Shown: positions 1 to 10,268 of the stretch, in pieces
How positions within the stretch are numbered: position 1 is the first letter of the stretch
How the letters are laid out: each line of letters starts with the position of its first letter
Source of the DNA: Prochlorococcus sp. AG-402-C22
GTDB lineage: Bacteria; Cyanobacteriota; Cyanobacteriia; PCC-6307; Cyanobiaceae
NCBI GenBank assembly: GCA_003279535.1
Contig: QCHO01000004.1
Coordinates: forward strand, 24,310-88,309
Length of the DNA: 64,000 bases
Reading direction: 5' to 3'
Notes under the pieces: model-generated
Databases searched by the model: none
What the model saw: the letters and a program-made list of their open reading frames with translations, nothing else
What the model was told of the DNA's origin: nothing
Program-made: the position numbers and the translations under genes

Positions 1-73
1 ACATATGATTCAGTTGAAGTTAAAAAATTAAATTTAAAAAATTGCTAATAAGGAATAGAAGCAATATTAACTT

Positions 74-337
<264 letters not shown>

Positions 338-486
338 TTAATACTTGTGATAAATCTTTTTTGTCATACACGCTTGGACATCCTTTAAATTTAAGAATGG
401 GTCTGATAATTTTCAGACCTACGCGATTAGATATTTTGCCAGATTACAGATCCTTTGTAAAAGCATCTAAATCTATTAGATGATAG

Positions 487-1212
487 CTAATGATGTTCTT
501 CAACAGCTTCTCCAATGTAGTAGGCAGCTAGAGTTGCAAATATCAATGCTTGAATTGCACTAGTAAACAAACCTAGAAACATAACAGGTATAGGTAGAAT
601 TAGCGGAACTAAAAAGACTAAAACACCAACTACAAGTTCATCAGCCAAAATATTTCCAAATAACCTGAAAGAAAGTGATAAAGGTTTAGTAAAGTCCTCT
701 AGAATTTTAAAAGGAAGCATAATAGGAGTCGGGTGCACATAGTATTCAAAGTATCTCCAACCTTTATTGCTTAAACCGGCATAGAAATAAGAAAGTGAAA
801 CCAATAGAGCCAAGGCTATTGTTGTATTGATATCTGCAGTAGGTGCTCCCAACTCTCCACTTGGTAACTTAATCAATCTCCAAGGAATTAAAGCTCCTCC
901 CCAATTACTAACAAAGACGAATAAAAATAAGGTTCCTATAAATGGCATCCAATCTCTATAAACTTTTTCACCTATTTGCGTCCTAGCAAGATCTCTTATG
1001 TAATCCCAGAGAAACTCAAGCAGGTTTTGAAGGCCTTTAGGATCATTTTCCATTTTTTTAGTTCCTAAAGAAATAAAAACTAATAACGCTCCTAATAAAA
1101 TCCAAGATGTCAAAAATACCTGCCCATGAAGTCTGATATTTCCAATTTGCCAATAAAGATGTTGACCAACTTCTAATGCTGCAAAATTTGTTAGCAAGGA
1201 ATTAAAGAACAT
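487..1212 (-). CDS. atpB: ATP synthase F0 subunit a
   Basis: Polytopic protein with conserved [15 protein letters not shown] and C-terminal [18 protein letters not shown]. Confidence 0.97.
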   Translation of the reverse strand: MFFNSLLTNFAALEVGQHLYWQIGNIRLHGQVFLTSWILLGALLVFISLGTKKMENDPKGLQNLLEFLWDYIRDLARTQIGEKVYRDWMPFIGTLFLFVFVSNWGGALIPWRLIKLPSGELGAPTADINTTIALALLVSLSYFYAGLSNKGWRYFEYYVHPTPIMLPFKILEDFTKPLSLSFRLFGNILADELVVGVLVFLVPLILPIPVMFLGLFTSAIQALIFATLAAYYIGEAVEEHH

Positions 1213-1233
1213 TTGATTTGAAAAAAAATTTAC

Positions 1234-1710
1234 TTAAGAACGTGAAAAATAAAAAATGAGTGAAGGTTTATAAATAAAAAAACCTATCATTGCAGGAAAA
1301 ATATCCAAAGATCCTAGCTTGCTCGCAAAGATAAAGAGGCAAACTGGAACTAATAGTTGCAATTTTGAAACACCTGATGATTCTTTACCAAGTTTTCCTA
1401 CACTTTTAGCAAGCAAACGTAAGTAAAAAATACCGGCAATTGAACCTATAAAAATACTAAAACCAAAAGTAAATCCAAGAAAAATTCCAGTTATTGAACC
1501 CACCAAAATAGAGACAACAAAAGTAATTCCAAAAATTGTTAATTGCAATTTTGTGTATTCATCATTTTGAGAAAGGAAATTTTCTATTTGATTGGCAATG
1601 CCAGATTTGCTTTCTTTGATGATCGAATTATCAAGGGATTGAGGCATTTGAACATTCTCCTTAGAAGGATGCTCCAGTTTTTTTCTATTTGAGTCCACTG
1701 ATGTGAACAT
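1234..1710 (-). CDS. atpI: ATP synthase subunit I-like membrane protein (first gene of atp operon)
   Basis: Four predicted TM segments; immediately upstream of atpB, typical cyanobacterial operon position. Confidence 0.75.
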   Translation of the reverse strand: MFTSVDSNRKKLEHPSKENVQMPQSLDNSIIKESKSGIANQIENFLSQNDEYTKLQLTIFGITFVVSILVGSITGIFLGFTFGFSIFIGSIAGIFYLRLLAKSVGKLGKESSGVSKLQLLVPVCLFIFASKLGSLDIFPAMIGFFIYKPSLIFYFSRS

Positions 1711-1977
1711 AGTTTAGAAACCCCCTCTGAAATGGTTTGAAGTAAGTATATAAACTCACGGAATCTATCACGGAGAGGGGTCTTTTAGCTAGTTTTTCTC
1801 TATAAAAAGTTAATTCTTAAGATTTGAGCTAAATCTATAACCTGTTTTTTACTTTATTGTTTAAGAAAAATTATTTAGAATAGTCATCTTTTCAATTGAT
1901 TTACACTTCAAAACGTTGATAAAAGACTTGGCAAAGACTCAATTAAACGTCTCAATAGGACAAATACAGCTAAACAA

Positions 1978-3213
1978 TTGGAGATTAGTCAAGAAAAAAT
2001 AAAATATAAAAGGATTTCTAAAAGAAAAACAACCCTTAGTTCTAATTACAAAAATAATAAAAGCAATTTAATAGAATCAATATTTCCCTTACCATGGACG
2101 ATATGGCCTTATGAGGCTAAGATCCTCCTTATCCTCGTTGGAATTTGGTCAATATTAGGCATACTCATTCTAGGATCATCAAGTTGGTGGGTAGCTAGTA
2201 GGGAAATGGGAAATTGGGCTTACTTTTTAAAAAAACAAATTATTTGGACAATTCCAGGTATTTGTCTATTTTATTTCGTTCTTAATACAAACATTAGAAA
2301 TCTTTTAAAGTTTTCAAGGATTATTTTTTATATTTTATTCTTTTTAATTTTCCTAACCAATATTACTGGAATTACAGTAAATGGATCTTCAAGATGGCTA
2401 GTGCTAGGCAATTTACGTCTGCAACCATCTGAATTAATTAAACCTTTTTTAATTCTAGAAGCTTCTAACCTTTTCGCTCATTGGAATCTGATAAAGAATG
2501 ATAAAAAATTAATTTCAATCATCTCCTTTGGTTTATTAATTTTATTAATACTAAAACAGCCTAATTTAAGTACTGCATCATTAACTGGAATTCTTTTTTG
2601 GGTAATGGGTTTATGCGGAGGAGTAAAACTTACCTCTCTTTGCTCATTTGCCTCATTAGGATTCATTACGGGTTGTTTTAGTATCCTTATTAACGAATAT
2701 CAAAAACTTAGGGTTACTTCATTTATTAATCCTTGGAAAGATCAACAGGAAAGTGGATTTCAATTGGTTCAGAGTTTATTAGCTATAGGTTCAGGAGGTC
2801 TATTCGGTCAAGGTTTTGGACTTTCTATACAAAAATTACAGTACCTACCATTTATGTACACAGATTTTATTTTTGCCATCTTTGCAGAAGAATTTGGTTT
2901 GTTAGGATGTTTTCTATTCTTAGGATTTTTAGCAATTTTCTCTTATATAAGCCTCAGAATTGCTCTTAAGTGCAGAAATAACTATACAAAGTTGGTTGCT
3001 ATCGGATGTGGCGTACTATTAATAGGTCAATCAATAATGCATATTGCTGTAGCAACAGGTTCTATGCCTACTACAGGCTTACCACTACCTTTTATCAGTT
3101 ATGGTGGAAATTCATTAGTAGCATCTTTTTTTATTGCAGGAATGTTACTGAGATGTTCATTAGAATCGACAGGGTTCATTGGTATTATTAATACACGAAA
3201 GACTCTTAATTAG
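1978..3213 (+). CDS. ftsW: FtsW/RodA/SpoVE-family cell division protein (TTG start)
   Basis: SEDS-family motifs (NGSSRWLVLGNLRLQPSELIKP; GLPLPFISYGGNSL). Confidence 0.93.
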   Translation: MEISQEKIKYKRISKRKTTLSSNYKNNKSNLIESIFPLPWTIWPYEAKILLILVGIWSILGILILGSSSWWVASREMGNWAYFLKKQIIWTIPGICLFYFVLNTNIRNLLKFSRIIFYILFFLIFLTNITGITVNGSSRWLVLGNLRLQPSELIKPFLILEASNLFAHWNLIKNDKKLISIISFGLLILLILKQPNLSTASLTGILFWVMGLCGGVKLTSLCSFASLGFITGCFSILINEYQKLRVTSFINPWKDQQESGFQLVQSLLAIGSGGLFGQGFGLSIQKLQYLPFMYTDFIFAIFAEEFGLLGCFLFLGFLAIFSYISLRIALKCRNNYTKLVAIGCGVLLIGQSIMHIAVATGSMPTTGLPLPFISYGGNSLVASFFIAGMLLRCSLESTGFIGIINTRKTLN

Positions 3214-3295
3214 TTAGAATTTAAAAGATTTAAGTCAGGCTATCGAATCATTTAATTTAGTTATTTCAGAATTATCTCAAAAGGGTAATCTGCTT

Positions 3296-3952
3296 ATGCA
3301 AAATGGTCTTAATAATCCAAGCCCATTTACTATTTTTTTGGTTTTCAGCGCAGGACTTTTAACAAGTCTGGGGCCCTGCTCGATATCATTACTACCAGTC
3401 ACAATTGCTTATATAGGAGGAACAGAGAAAAATAAATTTAAACTCATTAGTTTTTCAGGAGGGATTGTTTTTTCACTCGTTGTATTGGGTGCTGCTAGTG
3501 GATTCTTAGGGAAAATCTACGGGCAAATACCATCTTATTACACCTCGGTAGTTGCCTTGATAGCAATAATTATGGGTTTAAATTTACTAGGAATTCTAAA
3601 GTTTCAGTTCCCGAATGGACCTGATTTAAAAATAATTGAAGATAAAATACCATCCTTTTTAGCACCTTTTGCTATAGGAACTACCTTTGGACTAGCCTCT
3701 TCACCTTGCATTACTCCAGTTTTAGCAACTCTTCTAGCTTGGGTATCGCAAGCTAAAAATCCTACAATCTCAATTATTTTTTTATTTTTCTTTGGCGTAG
3801 GCCAGGTAACTCCTTTAATCATTGCTGGAGCTACAGCAGAAAACTTAAAAAAATTTTTAGAGCTCAGAAAATTTAGTCAAATTATTCCCACATTAAGTGG
3901 GATATTTTTAGTTTCCCTAGGATTATTAAATTTATTTTCAAATTGGATTTAA
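3296..3952 (+). CDS. ccdA: Cytochrome c biogenesis protein CcdA
   Basis: Polytopic protein with paired conserved Cys contexts SLGPCSISLLP and SSPCITPVL; followed by ccsB. Confidence 0.92.
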   Translation: MQNGLNNPSPFTIFLVFSAGLLTSLGPCSISLLPVTIAYIGGTEKNKFKLISFSGGIVFSLVVLGAASGFLGKIYGQIPSYYTSVVALIAIIMGLNLLGILKFQFPNGPDLKIIEDKIPSFLAPFAIGTTFGLASSPCITPVLATLLAWVSQAKNPTISIIFLFFFGVGQVTPLIIAGATAENLKKFLELRKFSQIIPTLSGIFLVSLGLLNLFSNWI

Positions 3953-5239
3953 ATGATAATTTTTAAGAATTTAATTATAAAAATATCAAGTTTAAGATTC
4001 GCTATATCACTCATAATCTTCATAGCCATTTCAAGTGGCCTAGGAACTTTCATACCTCAAGGTAGTAATAAAAAATTCTACATTGATATTTTCGATGATG
4101 CTCCTATTTTAGGATTTTTAAATGGCGAAAAAGTCTTACAACTCCAATTGGACCATATATATACAAGCTTTTGGTTTTTATTTGCATTAATTCTTCTTTG
4201 CATTTCTCTAGCAGCTTGTAGTTTCAGGAGGCAAATCCCTTCCTTAAAAGCTTCATTAAAATGGATTGAATATAAGAATGACAAAAAATTTAGCAAACTG
4301 CAATTAACTTTTAGTCACCAAATCAATGAAGATACAGACTACATATCAAAAGCTGATTTATTACTTAAAAAACAAGGATGGCAAACATACAAATTTAAAA
4401 GTCATATTTCTGCAAGAAGGGGGTTAATTGGAAAAATCGGTCCTTTAGTTGTACATATTGGATTAATAACATTACTTATAGGTTCAGCATATGGAAGTTT
4501 TACAAGTCAATCAAAACAACAATATTTGTTGCCTGGGGAAAGCTTGGATCTTATTAATGAGAGCACTAACTCAAAAGCCAATGTAAAATTAGTTGATTTT
4601 TCTATCGAAAGAGAAAGTGATGGTATACCAAAACAGTTTATTTCAAAGTTAGATTTTTCTTCTGAGGACTTAAAATTAAATGAAATAAAAACTGCCAAAG
4701 TTAATCACCCAATAAGGTTTCAAGGATTAACTATTTATCAAGCTGATTGGTCAATATCTAATGTTGTTTTAGAAATAGATAATATCCTTTATCAATTACA
4801 ATTAAAGGAGATTCCTGAAATCGGAAATCAAGTTTGGGGAGTTTTAGTTGAATTAGGTTCAGAGAATAAAAAAAATTTCCTTCTAACAATAGATAATGAG
4901 AATGGTCCACTTAAAATTTCAAATATAGAAAATTTTTCCGGAAATAATCTATATATCAATGAAGATCCCTTGGAAGTCAACTCTTCAAAAGTAGCTCTGA
5001 AAAAAATAATCTCCAGCAGTGGATTAATAATTAAAAATGATCCGTCTATACCATTTATTTACTTTTCTTTTATCTTAATAATTTTTGGAACAATAATAAG
5101 TCTTATACCTACTAACCAATTATGGATTCTCGTAAATAAGGAATCACAAAAGTTATCCATTGGAGGTCTAAGCAATAAAAATCTTGTTGGTTTTAAAAAA
5201 GAATTTTTTAAATTATCAGAAGAAATAAAAAATTTTTAA
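3953..5239 (+). CDS. ccsB: Cytochrome c biogenesis protein Ccs1/CcsB (ResB-like)
   Basis: ResB-like N-terminus ([23 protein letters not shown]) and [18 protein letters not shown]; adjacent to ccdA. Confidence 0.9.
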   Translation: MIIFKNLIIKISSLRFAISLIIFIAISSGLGTFIPQGSNKKFYIDIFDDAPILGFLNGEKVLQLQLDHIYTSFWFLFALILLCISLAACSFRRQIPSLKASLKWIEYKNDKKFSKLQLTFSHQINEDTDYISKADLLLKKQGWQTYKFKSHISARRGLIGKIGPLVVHIGLITLLIGSAYGSFTSQSKQQYLLPGESLDLINESTNSKANVKLVDFSIERESDGIPKQFISKLDFSSEDLKLNEIKTAKVNHPIRFQGLTIYQADWSISNVVLEIDNILYQLQLKEIPEIGNQVWGVLVELGSENKKNFLLTIDNENGPLKISNIENFSGNNLYINEDPLEVNSSKVALKKIISSSGLIIKNDPSIPFIYFSFILIIFGTIISLIPTNQLWILVNKESQKLSIGGLSNKNLVGFKKEFFKLSEEIKNF

Positions 5240-5646
5240 TTTTTTTTCTGTCCACTAAAAATATCTAATTGCATAGAAACATTTCCTCTGGGGTTAAATG
5301 CAGCATTTAAATGTATCCAGTGAGGTGAGCCTGCATTCACTAAATCATCCATAATTCTATTAACAACTTCCTCATGTGATATTTTCATATCTCTAAAATT
5401 ATTAATATAAAGCTTTAGAGACTTCAACTCATAGACTCTCAAATTTGGTTGATAAACAATATTTAGCTTTGCAAAATCCGGATAACCAGAAAAGGGGCAC
5501 TTACATGTAAATTCAGGTAACTGGATAGAAATTTCATAAATTCTTTTTTTATTAGGATTCTCAAAACAAATTATTTTTGATTCTTCAATAATTCTTTCAC
5601 CATATAGTGGTCTCTGTGTCGAATCATCTAATTTAGCTGTACTCAT
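5236..5646 (-). CDS. queF: NADPH-dependent 7-cyano-7-deazaguanine reductase QueF
   Basis: QueF motif [15 protein letters not shown] and catalytic-Cys region [14 protein letters not shown]. Confidence 0.93.
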   Translation of the reverse strand: MSTAKLDDSTQRPLYGERIIEESKIICFENPNKKRIYEISIQLPEFTCKCPFSGYPDFAKLNIVYQPNLRVYELKSLKLYINNFRDMKISHEEVVNRIMDDLVNAGSPHWIHLNAAFNPRGNVSMQLDIFSGQKKN

Positions 5647-5799
5647 TTTTAGTGGAACTTATTTACTAAACCTATATAAAAAGATCAAAATTCGCAAAAT
5701 TCTCAAAAAGCTTAAGTATTACAATTGACTAAGTCAAAACCTGTGAAATCTTATTTTTGTATCAATAGCAACAATCATAATGCCATTCAAAGGGGTTAT

Positions 5800-6072
5800 A
5801 TGTGTTTAGTTCAAAGACAAAAATTAATGGACATTTGTTTGATAACTATCGATAACAACTTAAATACATCCCTTCAACCAAAGAGTGCAGTTGGAATGTT
5901 ATGGCTTCAAACACACTTTGAGAATGATAAGTGGGAAGCATTATCAAATAGTACAGTAATTATTTCTGAGGAAAACTCCAAATTATTAATTGAAGATGCC
6001 ATGAATGCAGGCCTTGATATTAAATGTTTTTCTGATATTTCAATGATGGATGTTTTCCCAAAAAACAATTAA
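5800..6072 (+). CDS. Conserved hypothetical protein upstream of glnB
   Basis: ORF track gives 5725..6072 from a TTG; in-frame ATG at 5800 (MCLVQRQKLMDICLIT...) is a more plausible start; 24 nt before glnB. Confidence 0.6.
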   Translation: MCLVQRQKLMDICLITIDNNLNTSLQPKSAVGMLWLQTHFENDKWEALSNSTVIISEENSKLLIEDAMNAGLDIKCFSDISMMDVFPKNN

Positions 6073-6435
<363 letters not shown>

Positions 6436-6436
6436 T

Positions 6437-7249
6437 TCAAAGAGTTTCATTTACTAAATTTTGTATATATTCACTATTAATTCTTGGATTTGATTCACTT
6501 CTTAAGCACATCCAAGCTAGATATTCATGATTTCCAGCCGGACCTACTAAAGGAGAAGCTATCAAACTCTTTATATTCCATTGAAAATTCTTAGCAGCAT
6601 TAATAACAGACTCTATAGCCTCAGTGTGGAATTTAGGATTGCGAACAACTCCACCTTTGCTGACTTTATCTTTACCCACCTCAAACTGGGGTTTAATTAA
6701 AAATATTCCCTCTATAGAATCTCCTACTAATAAATTACTAATAGAATTAAAAACTAACTTTAATGAAATAAAAGACAAATCAGCAACTACAAAATTTGGC
6801 AATTCAACACTTCTAGATAAAAGATCATTAGGTTTTAAATTTCGAATATTTGTTCGTTCAAAAAGTATAACTTTTGGATTTTTTCTAATCTTCCATGCAG
6901 TCTGTCCATAACCAACATCTATCCCATAAACTAACTTTGCTCCTTGTTGCAATAAGCAATCAGTAAATCCCCCAGTTGAGATTCCTGCATCAATACATAT
7001 TTTATCTTTTACATTAATTTCAAGTCTTTTAAATGCCTCTAATAATTTTTCGCCACCCCTTGACACAAACATAGGTTCGGAATCGATAAAAAATTCAGAA
7101 CCAATTAATACTTGCTGTCCAGGTTTATCCAATACTTTGCCATTAATATCTCTTACCTTGCCTGCAAGAATTAAACCTTGGGCTTTTTGGCGAGTTTCAC
7201 ATAAACCTTTGTTGAGAAGATAAAGGTCTAATCTACTTTTTTCAATCAT
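6437..7249 (-). CDS. tlyA: TlyA-family rRNA 2'-O-methyltransferase / hemolysin-like protein
   Basis: N-terminal S4 domain (RLDLYLLNKGLCETRQKAQGLILAGKV) plus FtsJ-like methyltransferase (DAGISTGGFTDCLLQQGA). Confidence 0.9.
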   Translation of the reverse strand: MIEKSRLDLYLLNKGLCETRQKAQGLILAGKVRDINGKVLDKPGQQVLIGSEFFIDSEPMFVSRGGEKLLEAFKRLEINVKDKICIDAGISTGGFTDCLLQQGAKLVYGIDVGYGQTAWKIRKNPKVILFERTNIRNLKPNDLLSRSVELPNFVVADLSFISLKLVFNSISNLLVGDSIEGIFLIKPQFEVGKDKVSKGGVVRNPKFHTEAIESVINAAKNFQWNIKSLIASPLVGPAGNHEYLAWMCLRSESNPRINSEYIQNLVNETL

Positions 7250-7530
7250 CTATTCATCCATAAAAAAAGACTGAATAATGAACTTCTACAAGATTAAGAT
7301 CCAAATTCTTTAATACCTTCTAATTTTAAATAAGAACTAAAGAATTACCCATTATTAACGAAGGCAATTTGTGAAAATATTTTAATATTTAAACTTTCTT
7401 TAACAGTTAAAAAATCTGTTACATAAAAATAATAAACAGACAAATATGTGCAATGGCAAGTACATCTTTAAGGTATAGGGCAATTATTCGATTTTGGTTA
7501 TAAAGTTTAAGATGGTGATTATTTAAAATT

Positions 7531-8826
7531 GTGATCGAGCGTTACACATTTCCCGAAATGGGGCAAATCTGGACTGAAAGTGCAAAATTCCAGAGTTGGC
7601 TTAAGGTTGAAATAGCTGCATGTGAAGCAAATTGTTCTCTCGGAAAAATTCCTGAGAATGCCATGAAAGATATTCGTTCAAATGCAAAGTTTGATGAATC
7701 CAGAATTAAAGAAATTGAGAAAGAAGTTAAACATGATGTAATAGCATTTCTTACAAGCGTCAACGAATTTGTAGGAGACTCTGGTAGATATATACATGTT
7801 GGAATGACAAGTAGTGATGTACTTGATACCGGATTATCTCTTCAGTTAAAGGATTCTAGTGAATTATTACTAAAAGAAATTGAGAAACTAGAAAATGAAG
7901 TCAGATTATTAGCAAGAAAGCATAAAAATACACTAATGATTGGCAGATCACATGCTATTCATGGGGAACCAATTTCCTTTGGTTTTAAACTTGCCGGATG
8001 GTTAGCAGAAATAATAAGAAACAAAAAAAGATTATTAACACTTAAAGAATCCGTAGCAATAGGACAAATAAGTGGTGCAATGGGAACTTACGCTAATACA
8101 AACCCTGAAGTAGAACAAATAACTTGTGATTTACTCGGCTTAAGACCAGATACAGCAAGTACACAGGTCATATCAAGAGACAGACATGCAGAATATGTTC
8201 AAACAATTGCACTTGTTGGTGCTTCGCTAGATAGATTCGCGACTGAAATAAGAAATTTACAGAGAACTGATGTTTTAGAAGTTGAGGAAGGATTTACAAA
8301 AGGGCAGAAAGGAAGTTCAGCAATGCCTCATAAAAGAAATCCTATTCGGAGTGAAAGAGTAAGCGGTTTAGCGAGAATTTTGAGGAGTTACGTCTTAACA
8401 GCTCTCGAAAATGTCCCACTTTGGCATGAAAGAGATATAAGCCATAGTTCAAATGAGCGTATTATGTTACCTGACGTATCAATCTGTTTGCATTTTATGA
8501 TTAGAGAAATGAAAGATATAGTTAGCAATTTGGAAGTTTACCCAAAAAATATGCTCAAAAATTTAAATATTTATGGCGGCGTAATTTTTAGTCAGAAAGT
8601 TTTACTTTTACTTGTAGAGAAGGGCATGTCTAGAGAAAAGGCTTATAGCCTAGTACAAAAAAATGCGCATCAGGCCTGGAATACTGAAAATGGGAATTTC
8701 AAAGAAAATATAGAGAGAGATAATGAAATTATGGATTTTATTGATCAACGTGATTTAGAAGAATGTTTTAATCCTTCAATTCATCTCAATAATTTAAGTG
8801 TAATATGGGAGAAGCTCGGTATCTAG
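7531..8826 (+). CDS. purB: Adenylosuccinate lyase (GTG start)
   Basis: Fumarase/ASL signature GSSAMPHKRNP; IERYTFPEMGQIW N-terminus. Confidence 0.97.
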   Translation: MIERYTFPEMGQIWTESAKFQSWLKVEIAACEANCSLGKIPENAMKDIRSNAKFDESRIKEIEKEVKHDVIAFLTSVNEFVGDSGRYIHVGMTSSDVLDTGLSLQLKDSSELLLKEIEKLENEVRLLARKHKNTLMIGRSHAIHGEPISFGFKLAGWLAEIIRNKKRLLTLKESVAIGQISGAMGTYANTNPEVEQITCDLLGLRPDTASTQVISRDRHAEYVQTIALVGASLDRFATEIRNLQRTDVLEVEEGFTKGQKGSSAMPHKRNPIRSERVSGLARILRSYVLTALENVPLWHERDISHSSNERIMLPDVSICLHFMIREMKDIVSNLEVYPKNMLKNLNIYGGVIFSQKVLLLLVEKGMSREKAYSLVQKNAHQAWNTENGNFKENIERDNEIMDFIDQRDLEECFNPSIHLNNLSVIWEKLGI

Positions 8827-8873
8827 ATTACTGAAAACCTTATCTAAGTTTAACCAGTGTTTTCAGAAGAATA

Positions 8874-10259
8874 ATGACAAAAAACTTTAGGATTGAAAAA
8901 GATAGTATGGGAACAATAGAGGTTCCCATGGAAGCTTTATGGGGCGCTCAAACACAAAGATCAATAATAAATTTTTCTATTGGAGAAGAATTAATTCCAA
9001 TTGAGTTAATTTATTCACTCACCCTCATAAAAAAAGCTGCTTCAATCGCGAATTTCAATTTGGGATTAATAGATAAAAGCAAAAAAGATTTGATTATAGA
9101 GGCATGTACAGAAATACTTGGTGGGCTTCATGATTCACAGTTCCCCTTAAAGGTTTGGCAAACAGGAAGTGGCACGCAAACAAATATGAATGTGAATGAG
9201 GTTATTTCAAATATTGCAGCATTAAAAACAAATTCAGAGCTTGGTAGTCATTATCCAATTCATCCGAATGATGATGTAAATAAATCTCAGTCAACTAATG
9301 ATACTTTTCCTGCTGCAATTCAAATATCTGTTGTTAATGAAATAATCAAAAATTTAGTTCCAACGATAAGAGAACTTACAAAGATCCTTGACAAAAAAAG
9401 TAACGAATGGAAAGACCTTATAAAGATAGGAAGAACCCATTTTCAAGATGCAGTTCCCATAACTCTTGGGCAAGAAATATCAGGATGGTCAGAGCAACTT
9501 AAAGATGCTGAAAATGCGATTATTATGAGTCTGGATGAATTGTATTTCTTACCTCTAGGAGGAACTGCATTAGGTACAGGTATTAATTGTCCACAAGGAT
9601 TTTGTGAAGAGTCTATAAAATCAATTTCCGATGATACTAATCTAATTTTCTATAAATCAAAAAATAATTTTTCAATCATGGCCTCGCATGATCGTCTAGC
9701 TCAAGTAATGAGTCAGATAAAAATATTAGCAGGTGCTTTATTTAAAATTTCAAATGACATAAAGATTCTATCTTCTGGACCAAGAGCAGGAATATATGAA
9801 TTAATTATCCCTCAAAATGAACCTGGAAGTTCTATTATGCCTGGCAAAGTGAATCCAACTCAATGCGAAGCTTTATCAATGGTTTGTACTCAGATAATGG
9901 GTTTTGAATATGCAGTTTCAATGGCAAATTCTAGTGGCACTTTACAGATGAATGAATATAAGCCTCTTATTGGATTTAATATTCTTACAAGTTTAAAATT
10001 ACTTAAAAATGCAATAGAAAACTTCAGAATTAGATTAGTTGATGGGATGGAACCTAATCAAAAGAAAATGAAATTAAATTTAAAAAATTCACTAATGTTA
10101 GTTACAGCAATAGTGCCAAAAATTGGTTATGAAAAAGCAGCTGAAATTGCAAATCTTGCTTTCAAAGAATCATTAAATTTAAAAGAGGCAACTCTTAAAT
10201 TAGGTTATTTAAACGAGGATGAATTTGAGGAAGCAATGAATATTAATTCAATGATTTGA
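8874..10259 (+). CDS. fumC: Fumarate hydratase class II
   Basis: Signature GSSIMPGKVNPTQCEA; WQTGSGTQTNMNVNEVI. Confidence 0.97.
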   Translation: MTKNFRIEKDSMGTIEVPMEALWGAQTQRSIINFSIGEELIPIELIYSLTLIKKAASIANFNLGLIDKSKKDLIIEACTEILGGLHDSQFPLKVWQTGSGTQTNMNVNEVISNIAALKTNSELGSHYPIHPNDDVNKSQSTNDTFPAAIQISVVNEIIKNLVPTIRELTKILDKKSNEWKDLIKIGRTHFQDAVPITLGQEISGWSEQLKDAENAIIMSLDELYFLPLGGTALGTGINCPQGFCEESIKSISDDTNLIFYKSKNNFSIMASHDRLAQVMSQIKILAGALFKISNDIKILSSGPRAGIYELIIPQNEPGSSIMPGKVNPTQCEALSMVCTQIMGFEYAVSMANSSGTLQMNEYKPLIGFNILTSLKLLKNAIENFRIRLVDGMEPNQKKMKLNLKNSLMLVTAIVPKIGYEKAAEIANLAFKESLNLKEATLKLGYLNEDEFEEAMNINSMI

Positions 10260-10268
10260 TTAAAAAAT

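Noticed and set aside
2478-3191. Alternate-frame ORFs in ftsW (2478..2666 -, 2733..2969 +, 3006..3191 +)
   Set aside because: Overlap a well-supported ftsW frame; no recognisable domain.
7401-7421. TAACAG...CTGTTA inverted repeat in the tlyA-purB divergent region
   Set aside because: 6-bp AT-rich stem is likely by chance in this composition.
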